Both the position numbers and the translations under genes were made by a program. Shown piece after piece: positions 16,572 to 25,506 of a DNA stretch of 64,000 nucleotides. The stretch comes from Cystobacter fuscus DSM 2262. Its GTDB lineage: Bacteria > Myxococcota > Myxococcia > Myxococcales > Myxococcaceae. The notes below the pieces were generated by a model that did not search any database, had not been told where the DNA came from, and worked only from the letters and a program-made list of their open reading frames with translations. The first letter of the stretch is position 1, and the number at the start of each line of letters is the position of its first letter. Where the stretch lies: the NCBI RefSeq assembly GCF_000335475.2, contig NZ_ANAH02000066.1, positions 248,001 through 312,000 of the forward strand, given 5' to 3'.

Positions 16572-17333
16572 TCACCGGCAGCGGATGTCTTCGTTGAAGT
16601 ACTTCTTGGAGAGCGCCTCGTACGTGCCGTCGGCCATGGTTTCCTGGAGGGCCTTGTTGAGGGCCTCCACGAGCGAGGTGTTGCCCTTCTTCACCGCGGG
16701 GGCAATGTGCTCGATGAACACGAAGTCGCCAATCGTCAGGCCCGCGGAGGGGGCCGACTCCAAGGCGGCCTTGGCGACGAACTTGTCCGTCACCCACGCA
16801 TCCACGCGACCACTGACGAGCGCGGTGCGCGCGTCGGTATCCTTCGGGAAGTTCTTCACGTCCTTCACCTTCGCGAGCTTCTGGACGTTCTCCAGATAGG
16901 TGGTGCCCGTCTGCACCGCCACCACCTTGTCGGCGAGATCCTCCGCCTTCCGGATGGCCGGGTTCTTCGTGACGATGACCCCGCCCGAACAGTAGTGGGG
17001 ATTGGAGAAGGAGACGGCCTTGGCGCGCACGGGGGTGACGCCGAACGACGCGATCACCATGTCCCAGCGATCCTGGCGCAGGCCGGCGAGGAGCGCATCG
17101 AACGCGAGCGAGCGCCACTCGATCTGGACACCCATCTTCTTGGCCAGCGCCTCCGCGAGCTCGACCTCGAATCCCGTGAGCGTCGGGCCCCGGAAGAAGT
17201 TGAAGGGAGGGAAGCCGCCTTCGGTGGCGACGATGATCTTACCGTCCTTCTTGATCTCCTCGAACGTCCGAGCCTCGACAAAGGTGGTTACGAGGCACAG
17301 CGTCAGGGCGACAAGCCGACTCAGCAATTTCAT
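16572..17333 (-). CDS. Periplasmic amino-acid-binding protein
   Basis: 253 aa with a cleavable signal peptide (residues 1 to about 21) and a family-3 solute-binding fold: IIVATEGGFPPFNF at the start of lobe 1 (the aromatic stacking on the ligand), GFEVELAEALAKKMG, and the hinge near residue 110. It delivers a polar amino acid to the permease/ATPase pair downstream. First gene of the operon. Ligand not predictable. Confidence 0.92.
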   Translation of the reverse strand: MKLLSRLVALTLCLVTTFVEARTFEEIKKDGKIIVATEGGFPPFNFFRGPTLTGFEVELAEALAKKMGVQIEWRSLAFDALLAGLRQDRWDMVIASFGVTPVRAKAVSFSNPHYCSGGVIVTKNPAIRKAEDLADKVVAVQTGTTYLENVQKLAKVKDVKNFPKDTDARTALVSGRVDAWVTDKFVAKAALESAPSAGLTIGDFVFIEHIAPAVKKGNTSLVEALNKALQETMADGTYEALSKKYFNEDIRCR

Positions 17334-17852
17334 GTGAACAACCCCTCCACGGATGCAGGCGCGCGGAGACTATTGCACCCGCCCCTTTCGAAACAAGGCT
17401 GACGATCAGAACTTCTCTCCGTGTCCCGCTCGCTCCGGGCGCGCACCCGCGGCCAGCCCCCGCCTCCCCGGGAATCCACGTGGGCGAGGACGCGCTCCGC
17501 CCCGCGCGGTCGCGCGAGCCCCTCCACCCGTCCCTCGAGCTCAGGCCACGAGTCCCAATCCCAGACTCACCCACCACGAGATTCTCGCTGTTCTCTCGAA
17601 ACTCTTTCCCGGCACGGGCCTGGTTTCACGACGCCTTCGGGCGCTGAGCCTTCTCCACGGAGCGGCGCACCCGACGTCGGTCCTGTCCGGATGGTTGGCG
17701 TTCGTGAAACCTTCACTGCGCCGCACGCCCGGGCATGGCCGCCCGGGTGCACCTCCGTGATGGACGCGCGGCCAGGGTGCCCGCCCCACGGGGCGTCATT
17801 TCTCGTGGTGCATTTGTATCAGACTGATATATAGGGTGGGCAGGAGATCACC
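17334..17852. other. 519-bp intergenic region between the ABC operon and padR
   Basis: No convincing gene is seen; short frames have no ribosome sites or recognisable composition. The left end must hold the promoter of the binding-protein operon. The right end holds the padR promoter and palindrome. A perfect 10-bp inverted repeat (GGTTTCACGA at 17622-17631, TCGTGAAACC at 17702-17711) spans 70 bp of unexplained DNA. Confidence 0.6.
17817..17829. promoter_or_regulatory. Palindromic operator in the padR promoter
   Basis: TATCAGACTGATA is a perfect 6-1-6 palindrome 24 bp before the padR GTG, abutting a TATATA -10-like box (17828-17833). PadR proteins usually repress their own promoter through such sites. 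Assignment as the PadR site is inference. Confidence 0.5.
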
Positions 17853-18446
17853 GTGGCGAGAGAGAACACCTGTCAGTTCGCGATCCTGGGGATGCTGTGC
17901 CGGGAGCCCATGAGCGGTTACGGCCTGCGTCAGGCCATCGAGCGGACGGTGGGGCACTTCTGGCAGGAGAGCTACGGCAACCTGTACCCGACGCTGGAGC
18001 GGATGGAGGGGGAGGGGCTGGTCGCGCTCGACCGGGAGGAGCATTCGCCAGGCGGGCGGGTGCGCAAGGTGTACCGGGTGACGGCGGAAGGGCGGCGGGT
18101 GCTCGCGCAGTGGTTGTGCCGACCGGTGGTGCCCCACGTGGAGCGCAACGAGTTGCTGCTCAAGCTCTTCTTCGGCGCCCGGGTGGGACCGGAGGCCTCG
18201 CTGGCGCACGTGGAGCGCAGCCGGGCCGAGGCCGAGGCGCTGCTGGCCGCGCTGCGGCCCATCGACGAGGACGTCCGCCGCTCGCGCGAGGGCGACCCGG
18301 AGCTGCCCTATCTGCATCTGTCCATTCGCGCGGGATTGCTCGGACTGGAGGCGCACCTGCGCTGGTGCGACGAGGCCCGAGAGGCGCTCCAGCGGCTGGC
18401 GCACATGAAGGATTCGAAAACGAAGGAGGAGCGGTATGAGCGGTGA
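17853..18446 (+). CDS. PadR-family transcriptional regulator
   Basis: 197 aa from a GTG start preceded by GGAGAT. N-terminal winged helix (FAILGMLCREPMSGYGLRQAIER, then SYGNLYPTLERMEGEGLV and the wing GGRVRKVYRVTAEG) and a C-terminal Vir-type helical dimerisation domain. PadR repressors respond to small molecules or envelope stress. Its last 11 bp overlap the start of the Lnt-like gene, so the two are one operon and are co-translated. Confidence 0.92.
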   Translation: MARENTCQFAILGMLCREPMSGYGLRQAIERTVGHFWQESYGNLYPTLERMEGEGLVALDREEHSPGGRVRKVYRVTAEGRRVLAQWLCRPVVPHVERNELLLKLFFGARVGPEASLAHVERSRAEAEALLAALRPIDEDVRRSREGDPELPYLHLSIRAGLLGLEAHLRWCDEAREALQRLAHMKDSKTKEERYER

Positions 18447-19995
18447 AGAAGGCCCGCGGCGCCTGCCGGTGTTCCTGCCCTGGCTCGCCCTGGCGGGTGG
18501 GGCCGGCATGTCGATGCTCTTGAACTCGCGCGGGTCGCTGCTGCCCGGCTGGTTGATGGGCGCCTTGCTGCTCTTCTTCGTCCGCCAGCAGCGGCCGTGG
18601 GTGGGCTTCGCCGGCATCCTCGGCGTGAACACGCTCGCCACGGGCCTGACGAACCTCGAGGTGTTCCCGGGGTCCGCTGCGGGCAGTTTCGGGATGGCCT
18701 TTGGCGGCGCGCTCTTCCTGGCGCTGGTGTTCCTGGCGGACCGGCTCATCGTGGGGCCGCGAGCGTCCTTCGCGGGGACGCTCTTCCTGCCGGCGGCGAT
18801 GACGTGGGTGGAGTTCTTCGGCAGCCTGGGCAACCCGTTCGGCACCTGGGGCTCGCTGGCCTACACCCAGGCGGGCGCGCCCGTGCTGGTGCAGCTCGTG
18901 TCGGTGACGGGACTGTGGGGCCTGACGTTCCTCCTGGTGTGGTTCGCCTCCGTGGCCAACTGGGCCTTCGAGCACCGGGACGAGGGGCGCCGCGTGCTGC
19001 CCGGAGTCGCGGCGTTCGCGGGCGTGCTGGTGGCCATCCTCGCCTTCGGCGCGCTGCGGCTCGCGGGGGCGGGGAGCGTGGGCGAGCGCGTACAGGTCGC
19101 GGGCATCACGGTGGCGGGGGAGGTGGCCGCGGGACGCGAGGCGGGGCTGTCCCGGCTCATCCAGGGCGAGGTCTTTGGTGACGAGGACTGGCGGGCCTTC
19201 GCCGAGGCCTCGGGGGCGGCGAACGAGGAGTTGTTGCGCCTGTCGGCGCGCGAGGCCGGGCGAGGGGCGAAGCTCATCCTCTGGTCCGAGGGCAACGCGG
19301 TGGTGCTGGCCGAGCAACTGCCGGACCTGCTCGCGAGGGGGAGCGCCCTGGCGCGCGAGCGCGGCGTGTGGCTCGCCATGGCGGTGGCGAGCCTCGAGCC
19401 CTCGGCGGAGCGCATGTTGCGCAACGAGCTCATCCTGGTGGGGCCGGAGGGGAGCGTGGCCTGGCGCTACGTGAAGGCCCGGCCGGTACCGGGTTGGGAA
19501 GCGGACCACTCCATTCCTGGCAGCCCGGAGGTGCCGGTGCTGCGGGACTCGGGCGTGGGGAACGTGGGCGGCGCCATCTGCTTCGATGGAGACTTCCCGG
19601 CGCAGTTCGCCGGACCCACGGCGCGGGGCCTCGAGCTGCTCCTGCTGCCCGCGAGCGACTGGCGAAGCATCAGCTCGCTGCACATGCGGCAGGCGGTGTT
19701 CCGCGCGGTGGAGCAGGGGTTCAGCATGTTGCGGCAGGCCAACCAGGGCACGTCGGTGGCGGTGGATGGCTACGGGCGCGTGTATGGCGAGTTGGACCAC
19801 TTCACGACGGAGGAGCGGGTGCTGCGCGCGGAGTTGCCGGTGGGGCGGGTGCCCACGCTCTACGCGCGCATCGGAGATGCCGTGGGGGCGCTCTCCGGTC
19901 TGGTCGCGCTGGGATGGGTGGGCTGGGCCATCGTGGGAGGGCTTGCCCGGCGGTGGCGTGCGCGTGAGCGGCTTCACGCGCAGCCGGACGCTTGA
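18436..19995 (+). CDS. Apolipoprotein N-acyltransferase-like protein (Lnt paralogue)
   Basis: 519 aa: six or so membrane helices (residues about 12-210), then a nitrilase-type periplasmic domain. The E-K-C triad can be placed: E285 (LWSEGN), K347 (YVKARPVPG) and C382 (ICFDGDFP), with a final membrane helix near the C-terminus. This is the architecture of Lnt, which adds the third acyl chain to lipoproteins in the inner membrane. The operon with PadR suggests an inducible, non-housekeeping paralogue rather than the essential Lnt (inference). Similar nitrilase-domain membrane proteins with other acyl acceptors cannot be excluded. Confidence 0.75.
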   Translation: MSGEEGPRRLPVFLPWLALAGGAGMSMLLNSRGSLLPGWLMGALLLFFVRQQRPWVGFAGILGVNTLATGLTNLEVFPGSAAGSFGMAFGGALFLALVFLADRLIVGPRASFAGTLFLPAAMTWVEFFGSLGNPFGTWGSLAYTQAGAPVLVQLVSVTGLWGLTFLLVWFASVANWAFEHRDEGRRVLPGVAAFAGVLVAILAFGALRLAGAGSVGERVQVAGITVAGEVAAGREAGLSRLIQGEVFGDEDWRAFAEASGAANEELLRLSAREAGRGAKLILWSEGNAVVLAEQLPDLLARGSALARERGVWLAMAVASLEPSAERMLRNELILVGPEGSVAWRYVKARPVPGWEADHSIPGSPEVPVLRDSGVGNVGGAICFDGDFPAQFAGPTARGLELLLLPASDWRSISSLHMRQAVFRAVEQGFSMLRQANQGTSVAVDGYGRVYGELDHFTTEERVLRAELPVGRVPTLYARIGDAVGALSGLVALGWVGWAIVGGLARRWRARERLHAQPDA

Positions 19996-20085
19996 AGCCG
20001 GCTCCTGGAGCGGGTGCAACGGGTGATGCGCGGCGTCAATCCCGAGCGGTGCCCGCGTCGGCGCACGAGTTGAAACCGAATGCCC

Positions 20086-20127
20086 TTCGCGCGATCGTCG
20101 CGAGCAAAGCGGGAACGCTCGCGCGAA
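20086..20127. repeat. Inverted repeat upstream of the pectate lyase gene
   Basis: TTCGCGCGA (20086-20094) and TCGCGCGAA (20119-20127) are perfect reverse complements 24 bp apart, about 50 bp before the lyase start. They may form an operator or leader hairpin. Confidence 0.4.
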
Positions 20128-20137
20128 TGCCGCATCT

Positions 20138-20149
20138 CCGACGCGTCGG
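20138..20149. promoter_or_regulatory. 12-bp perfect palindrome upstream of the pectate lyase gene
   Basis: CCGACGCGTCGG is self-complementary and sits 30 bp before the start codon, a typical repressor-site position. The binding protein is unknown, and in DNA this GC-rich some short palindromes arise by chance. Confidence 0.3.
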
Positions 20150-20178
20150 CGCCGCCGTTGGACCACAGGAGCGAGATG

Positions 20179-22002
20179 ATGAAGCGCAGGACATTCATGC
20201 TGTTGGGGGTCGCCCCGCTGGCCATGGCGGCGTGCCGCGGCGGTGACGACGACAAGCCGACTCCCACGGAGCCAATACCCACGGAGCCGACCCCCACCGA
20301 CGACCGGGCGAGCCGCGCTCGCGATGCCATGAAGCGCGCCGCCGTGTACATGGACGAGCGGGTGTCCTATCGCGGCGGCTATGTCTGGGCCTATCTCGCG
20401 GACCTGTCCAAGAGCTGGGGCGAGATGGAAGCCAAGCGCACCATGTGCTGGATCCAGCCTCCCGGCACGCCGAGCGCGGCTCATTCCTTCCTCGACGCAT
20501 ACCACGCCACCGGGGACGAGGCGTTCTACCGGGCGGCCGAACGCAGCTGCCTGGCGCTGATCGAGGCGCAACATCCGGCCGGGGGTTGGAACTACATCTA
20601 CGACTTCGCGGGCGAAGAGTCGCTGAAGCACTGGTACGAAACCGTTGGCATCAACGGCTGGCGGCTCGAGGAGTTCCAGCATTACTACGGCAACGCGACC
20701 TTCGACGATGCCGGCACCGCGGTGGCCTCGCAGGTCCTCCTGCGCATGTACCTCGAGAAGCGCGATCCACGCTTCCTCGAGCCGCTGAACAAGGCGATCT
20801 CGTTCGTCCTCGACGCGCAGTACAAGGGTGGAATCGCCGATGGCGGCTGGCCGCAGCGCTATCCGCCGGCGCCCAACGCGATCACGTCCATGCCACGGCC
20901 CAATCCGGAGCAATTGCCGCAGGGCGCGTCGCAGGGCATGGCGGACGGCGACTACACGCGGCATGTCACGTTCAACGACGATGTCGCCGGCGAGAACATC
21001 AAGTTCCTGCTGATGTGCGTGATCGGACTCGGCGAGACGCGGCTGCTCGAGCCCGTCACGCGCGCGATGGAGGCGCTGCGCCGCTTGCAGCAGCCGGCGC
21101 CGCAGGCCGGATGGGGGCTGCAACACCTGTCGGCCGACCAGGACGGCCGCCCCGCGGGGGCCCCGGCCGGCGCGCGCAGCTATGAGCCCAGGGCCCTGGC
21201 CACGCACACCACCCAGACGAACATCCAGCAGTTGTTCCACTACTTCCGGCTCACCGGCGACCGCAAGTACCTCGAGCGGGTGCCCGAGGCCATTGCCTGG
21301 CTCGAGAGCACGCGGCTGACGGAACAGATGATCGCCGAGAACCCGCTGCTCAAGGGCCGCACGCACCCGACCTTCGTCGAGCTGGGCACCAACCGGCCGC
21401 TTTTCGTGCACCGCTACGGCTCCAACATCTGGAATGGCGCCTACTACGTGGACCACGACCATCACGACACGCCATCGCACTACTCGGCGGGCCGCAGCAT
21501 CAACATCGCCAATCTGCGGGCGACCTACGAACAGCTCAGCTCGATGAGCGACGCGGCGATCGCGCAGATGGTGGCGAAGTCGCCCCTGAAGACCACCCAG
21601 CCGCGGGCGCTGCCGAAGTACTTCTCGCTCCGCGAGGTGGACTTCCCCGACTTGTATGCCGACGCGGTGATGACCACGTCCGCGGTGACGGACGAGACGG
21701 TCGACACGCTGATTCAGGACCTGGGCACCAAGGATCACTGGCTGACGCCCGTGGTGCGCAGCGATCCGGCGGTCGCGGCTTCCTTCGTCACCAACCCGTA
21801 CCGCGGCAACGGGCCGAGCGCGCCCTATGTCGGTGACGCGTACCGCAGCAAGCACGTCGGCGACATCTACGACACCTCCCCCTACGACTCCCAGGATCCG
21901 CCGGCCACCTATGAGAAGAAGCCGCGGTTGACCGGCATCTCCACCGCGGACTTCGTCAGCAACATGGGCAAGCTGATCGCCTACGTGGCGCCGCTGAAGT
22001 GA
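20179..22002 (+). CDS. Pectate lyase, polysaccharide lyase family 10-like lipoprotein
   Basis: 607 aa. The N-terminus MKRRTFMLLGVAPLAMAAC is a lipoprotein signal with lipobox LAMAAC, so the enzyme is probably anchored in the outer membrane. A Thr/Pro-rich linker follows (PTPTEPIPTEPTPT). The alpha/alpha-toroid core has DGGWPQRYPP and TRHVTFNDDV, hallmarks of PL10 pectate lyases that cleave polygalacturonate by beta-elimination. The protein is much longer than the ~330-aa catalytic domain; residues about 400-607 are an extension of unknown role with many Tyr and His. ATG 20179 is 7 nt after AGGAG; ATG 20176 is also possible. Confidence 0.85.
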   Translation: MKRRTFMLLGVAPLAMAACRGGDDDKPTPTEPIPTEPTPTDDRASRARDAMKRAAVYMDERVSYRGGYVWAYLADLSKSWGEMEAKRTMCWIQPPGTPSAAHSFLDAYHATGDEAFYRAAERSCLALIEAQHPAGGWNYIYDFAGEESLKHWYETVGINGWRLEEFQHYYGNATFDDAGTAVASQVLLRMYLEKRDPRFLEPLNKAISFVLDAQYKGGIADGGWPQRYPPAPNAITSMPRPNPEQLPQGASQGMADGDYTRHVTFNDDVAGENIKFLLMCVIGLGETRLLEPVTRAMEALRRLQQPAPQAGWGLQHLSADQDGRPAGAPAGARSYEPRALATHTTQTNIQQLFHYFRLTGDRKYLERVPEAIAWLESTRLTEQMIAENPLLKGRTHPTFVELGTNRPLFVHRYGSNIWNGAYYVDHDHHDTPSHYSAGRSINIANLRATYEQLSSMSDAAIAQMVAKSPLKTTQPRALPKYFSLREVDFPDLYADAVMTTSAVTDETVDTLIQDLGTKDHWLTPVVRSDPAVAASFVTNPYRGNGPSAPYVGDAYRSKHVGDIYDTSPYDSQDPPATYEKKPRLTGISTADFVSNMGKLIAYVAPLK

Positions 22003-22167
22003 CGTGGGCTGGCTGTCGGGGGGGACTGGCCAGGCTCATGCGATCTCCAAGGGTGGGGTGGAGCGACGTGAGGACAACGTTTGTCTTTACCACTGGATTT
22101 CACCCCACCAGGGACGTGGCATAGAACTCCCGCGCGTGCCCGAGCCTGGGCGCCACGGGAGGTTCAT

Positions 22168-23064
22168 ATGGAGCTGAAAGACAAAGTCGTCCTCGTGACG
22201 GGGGCCAGCGGATTCGTGGGGACGTACGTCGCCCGGGGCTTGCGCGAGCAGGGCGTCCGGGTTCGCGCGCTGGTGCGGCGCCCCGAGGCCCAGGCGGAGC
22301 TGGAGCGGTTCGGCGTGGAGGTGGTGCTGGGAGATCTGACGGACGCGCGCTCCGTGGAGGCCGCCGTGCGTGGCACCCAGGCCCTCGTGCACTGCGCGGT
22401 GCAGCCCACTGCGGATGTCTCCGAGGCCCGGCGGGTGAACGTGGAGGGCACGCGCACGCTCGCCCAGGCCGCGCTCGCCACCGGCTGCGAGCGCTTCGTG
22501 CACGTCTCCACCGTCGCCGTCTACCCGCTGCGCGACCGGGAGGGCGTCGTGGACGAGACCCTGCCCCTGGCGGATGACAAGGATGCCTACTCCATCACCA
22601 AGATCGAGGCGGAGCGCGAGGTGGAGGCGGTGGCGGCCCGGGGCCTGCGCACGGTCATCCTCCGCCCTCCGGTCATCCTCGGCGTGCACCCCAGCTCCTT
22701 CTGGGGGACCCAGGTGCCCAAGAACATCGCGGCCGGACAGTTCGCGCAGGTGGACGAGGGACGGCGCCCCTTGGTCTACGTGCATGTCCTCAGCCTGGTG
22801 GATGCGGTGATCCGCGCCCTGCGCGTCGACGAGGCCGTGGGCCAGACGTTCAACATCAGCGACGGGCACACGCCCTGGCATCGCTACACGGACCTCTTCA
22901 AGACCCGTCCGCTGCCCTCCGTCCCGTCGGCGCAGCTGCCCGCGTTCATGAGCTTCCGGGGGACGCTCTCGACCGAGAAGGCCCAGCGCGTGCTGGGCTG
23001 GAAGCCCCGGGATACCTTCGACCCGGTCATGGCCGAGGTGGTGCGCGCCCTGCCGAAGCCGTAG
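22168..23064 (+). CDS. NAD-dependent epimerase/dehydratase (extended SDR)
   Basis: 298 aa with the Rossmann motif TGASGFVGTYVARGL and the catalytic pair Y-x-x-x-K in YSITKIEAE; Ser/Thr precedes it in VSTVAVYP. Extended SDRs of this type act on nucleotide sugars, flavonol-like or steroid-like substrates; the specific substrate is not evident. ATG 22168 follows GGGAGG; an earlier in-frame start at 22081 lacks a site. Convergent with pyruvate kinase (11-bp gap). Confidence 0.88.
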   Translation: MELKDKVVLVTGASGFVGTYVARGLREQGVRVRALVRRPEAQAELERFGVEVVLGDLTDARSVEAAVRGTQALVHCAVQPTADVSEARRVNVEGTRTLAQAALATGCERFVHVSTVAVYPLRDREGVVDETLPLADDKDAYSITKIEAEREVEAVAARGLRTVILRPPVILGVHPSSFWGTQVPKNIAAGQFAQVDEGRRPLVYVHVLSLVDAVIRALRVDEAVGQTFNISDGHTPWHRYTDLFKTRPLPSVPSAQLPAFMSFRGTLSTEKAQRVLGWKPRDTFDPVMAEVVRALPKP

Positions 23065-23075
23065 GCCGCGCGCCC

Positions 23076-24476
23076 TCAGATGCGGTGCACGGAGATCATG
23101 TTGGTGCTGCCCGGCTCGTTGAGGGGCACGCCGGCCACGATGACCACGGGAGCGCCCCCGGGACACAGGCCCTCCTCGCGGCACAGCCGGCGTACCTGCC
23201 GCAGCATCGCGTCCGTGGAGTGCAGGCGGCCCACCCGCAGCGGCGTCACGCCCCAGTAGAGCGCCATGCGGTTGACGGTTTCCGGGTTGGGCGTCAGCGC
23301 GACCACCCGCGCGCCCGGCCGGAACTCGGAGATGAGCTGCGCGGTGCGGCCGCGCTCGGTGTACGCCACGATGGTGCCAATGCGCATCTGCTCGGCCGCG
23401 GCCACCGCCGCCGCCGCCACGCCCGTGGAGATGTCGTCCCGAGCGTGCTCGAAGGGCACATCCCTCGCGGTCCGCTCCGAGCCCGTTTCAATCTCCTCCA
23501 CGATGCTCGCCATGGTGGCCACCGCCTCCACCGGGAACTTCCCCGCCGCCGTCTCGCCCGAGAGCATCACCGCGTCCGCTCCGTCCAGGATGGCGTTGGC
23601 CACGTCCGACACCTCGGCGCGCGTGGGCCGCGCGCTGGTCACCATGCTCTCCAGCATCTCCGTGGCCACGATGGTCAGCCCGCCCAGGCGGTTGACCAGG
23701 CGCACCATCTGCTTCTGCAGGGCGGGCAGCTTCTCCAGCGGCATCTCCACGCCCAGGTCGCCGCGCGCCACCATGATGCCGTCCGCCGCGCGCGCGATGG
23801 CGTCCAGGTGGTCCACCGCCTGGGGCTTCTCGATCTTCGCGATGAGCGGCGTGTCCCGGGCCACGAGCGCGCGCGCCCGCTGGATGTCCTCCGCCGAGCG
23901 CACGAAGGACAGCGCCACGTAGTCCACGCCCAGCTCCTGTCCGAAGGCCAGATCCTCCCTGTCCTTGGCGGTGATGGTGGGCACCGACACATGCGCCCCC
24001 GGCAGGTTGAGGCCCTTGTGGTCCTTGAGCACGCCGCCCTGCTCCACGGTGCACGTCACGTCCTGGCCCGACACCGAGTCCACCCGCAGGCGCACCCGCC
24101 CATCATCCAGGAGGATGGGGTGGCCCGGCTCCACGTCCCGGGGCAGCGAGCGGATGGGCGTGGGGATGAGGTGGCCCTGTCCGAGCACCTTGCGCGTCGT
24201 CACCACCACCTGCTCGCCCGTCTTCACCTCCAGGCGGCCCCCCTCGAAGCGGCCCAGGCGGATCTTCGGACCCTGCACGTCCTGGAGGATGGCCACGGGC
24301 ACGCCCAGCCGGCTCGACGCCCGCCGGATGCGCTGGACCCGGCGCCGGTGCTCCTCGGGCGTGCCATGGGAGAAGTTGAGCCGGGCCACGTTCATGCCCG
24401 CCCGGATGAGCGCCTCGATGACGACCGCCGAATCCGAGGACGGCCCCAGGGTGCAGATGATCTTCGCCTTTCGCAT
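23076..24476 (-). CDS. pyk: Pyruvate kinase
   Basis: 466 aa covering the A/B barrel (MRKAKIICTLGPSSDS, RLNFSHGT), the B domain, the catalytic KIEKPQAVDHLD segment, the MVARGDLGVEMP motif, the ATEMLESM motif, and the C-terminal allosteric domain with AYTERGRTAQLIS. It converts phosphoenolpyruvate and ADP to pyruvate and ATP, the last step of glycolysis. Length and all motifs are normal. Single-gene unit, convergent with the SDR gene. Confidence 0.97.
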   Translation of the reverse strand: MRKAKIICTLGPSSDSAVVIEALIRAGMNVARLNFSHGTPEEHRRRVQRIRRASSRLGVPVAILQDVQGPKIRLGRFEGGRLEVKTGEQVVVTTRKVLGQGHLIPTPIRSLPRDVEPGHPILLDDGRVRLRVDSVSGQDVTCTVEQGGVLKDHKGLNLPGAHVSVPTITAKDREDLAFGQELGVDYVALSFVRSAEDIQRARALVARDTPLIAKIEKPQAVDHLDAIARAADGIMVARGDLGVEMPLEKLPALQKQMVRLVNRLGGLTIVATEMLESMVTSARPTRAEVSDVANAILDGADAVMLSGETAAGKFPVEAVATMASIVEEIETGSERTARDVPFEHARDDISTGVAAAAVAAAEQMRIGTIVAYTERGRTAQLISEFRPGARVVALTPNPETVNRMALYWGVTPLRVGRLHSTDAMLRQVRRLCREEGLCPGGAPVVIVAGVPLNEPGSTNMISVHRI

Positions 24477-24506
24477 GGGCGAACATCCTAGGCACGGGGG
24501 GGTGCC

Positions 24507-24535
24507 TTGACAGTTTCACGGCCCCGGGAATAAAT
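24507..24535 (+). promoter_or_regulatory. Sigma-70-like promoter pointing away from pyk
   Basis: TTGACA (24507-24512), a 17-bp spacer and ATAAAT (24530-24535) read on the + strand. Nothing on that strand downstream is a clear gene; the transcript would run antisense into the DUF151 gene. Its strength and use are unknown. Confidence 0.35.
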
Positions 24536-24636
24536 GTTGCTCACGCGCGGGCGTAAGCAGCGGCGTTGGCGCGGGCCGTGGTGTTCTGTTTTCGTCGTCT
24601 TGCTCCAGCCATCCGAGCCGGGTCGGCCCCGTTGTC

Positions 24637-25386
24637 CTAGAGGCTGATCTCGTCCGTGCGGCCCGGCTCCGGCTTCAAGCCGGGGTGCGGGGACGGCATG
24701 CTCTCACGCGGAGTGAGGCCATGGGGCGTGAAGGGCAGGGCGTCCTTCATGTCCAGGTCACCGCTGCCGCCCACGCCCGGGCCGTCGCCTCCGCGCAGGG
24801 AGTCGATCTCCTCGCGGCTGATGCCCGCCTCGTCCAGCACCTTGCGCGTCACCCGGATGCGCGCCCGGCCATCCAGCGCCATGGCGATGGAATCCGAGGG
24901 GCGGGCGTCCAGGGTCATCTTGCGCGCCCCCTGTTCGAGGAAGACCCGGCCCACGTAGATGTCGTCCTTGAGATCATCGATGCGGACCTCGGTCACCTTG
25001 GCGCCCAGCTCCACCACCATCGAGCCGAGGAGATCCTGCGACAGGGGCTGGGGCGAGCGCAGGTGGGCGAGCCGGAAGGCGATGGCCACCGCGGCCGACT
25101 CGTCCACGAAGATGGGCAGCACCATGGCGCCATCCGGGGTGGTGAGCACCACGGCGTGGGTCTTCGCCTCGACGAGCGGGATGACGTCCCGCACCTCCAG
25201 CTCCACCAGCTCCTTGCAAGCGGAAGGATTGCCCCCTTCCTTGGGTTGACAGACCGGGTTGGCCGGCGCGGCGGCCTTGGGTGAAGGCGCGGGACCAAAA
25301 CCCGGCAGCAGCAGAGCGCCCAAGGTGAGCAGCGCGGCGGAGAGCGGACCCAGCAGGAACGTGGCGGCAGGAATGGGCGTTTTCAC
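24637..25386 (-). CDS. DUF151/bifunctional nuclease-domain protein, exported
   Basis: 249 aa from a GTG start. A hydrophobic N-terminal segment (residues 8-32) suggests export or membrane anchoring. Residues about 60-190 form the DUF151 domain (VIPLVEAKTHAVVLTTPDG, LPIFVDESAAVAIAFRL, ARPSDSIAMALDGRARI). Plant and Thermotoga relatives have DNase/RNase activity, while most bacterial members are uncharacterised. The C-terminal 50 residues are Pro/Gly-rich. An exported form of this domain is a feature noted in deltaproteobacterial-type genomes; its target here is unknown. Confidence 0.75.
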   Translation of the reverse strand: MKTPIPAATFLLGPLSAALLTLGALLLPGFGPAPSPKAAAPANPVCQPKEGGNPSACKELVELEVRDVIPLVEAKTHAVVLTTPDGAMVLPIFVDESAAVAIAFRLAHLRSPQPLSQDLLGSMVVELGAKVTEVRIDDLKDDIYVGRVFLEQGARKMTLDARPSDSIAMALDGRARIRVTRKVLDEAGISREEIDSLRGGDGPGVGGSGDLDMKDALPFTPHGLTPRESMPSPHPGLKPEPGRTDEISL

Positions 25387-25506
25387 CCTTCAAACCTGCA
25401 CATGTATGACGGGGCGGGGAGGGCCGGAGAACGTGCTCGCCTGCCCACCAGCCAATCGCCCCGTGCTCCCCCCTTCATCCGCCAGGGGGAGCTGGACAGG
25501 CGAGCC

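Noticed and set aside
17421..17834. Small open frames in the intergenic region before padR
   Set aside because: Arg/Pro-rich composition typical of GC-rich noise and no ribosome sites.
18160..21855. Long minus-strand open frame over padR, lnt-like and pectate lyase
   Set aside because: Same GC-bias artefact; no start context, composition dominated by Arg, His and Gly, and the plus-strand genes have clear motifs.
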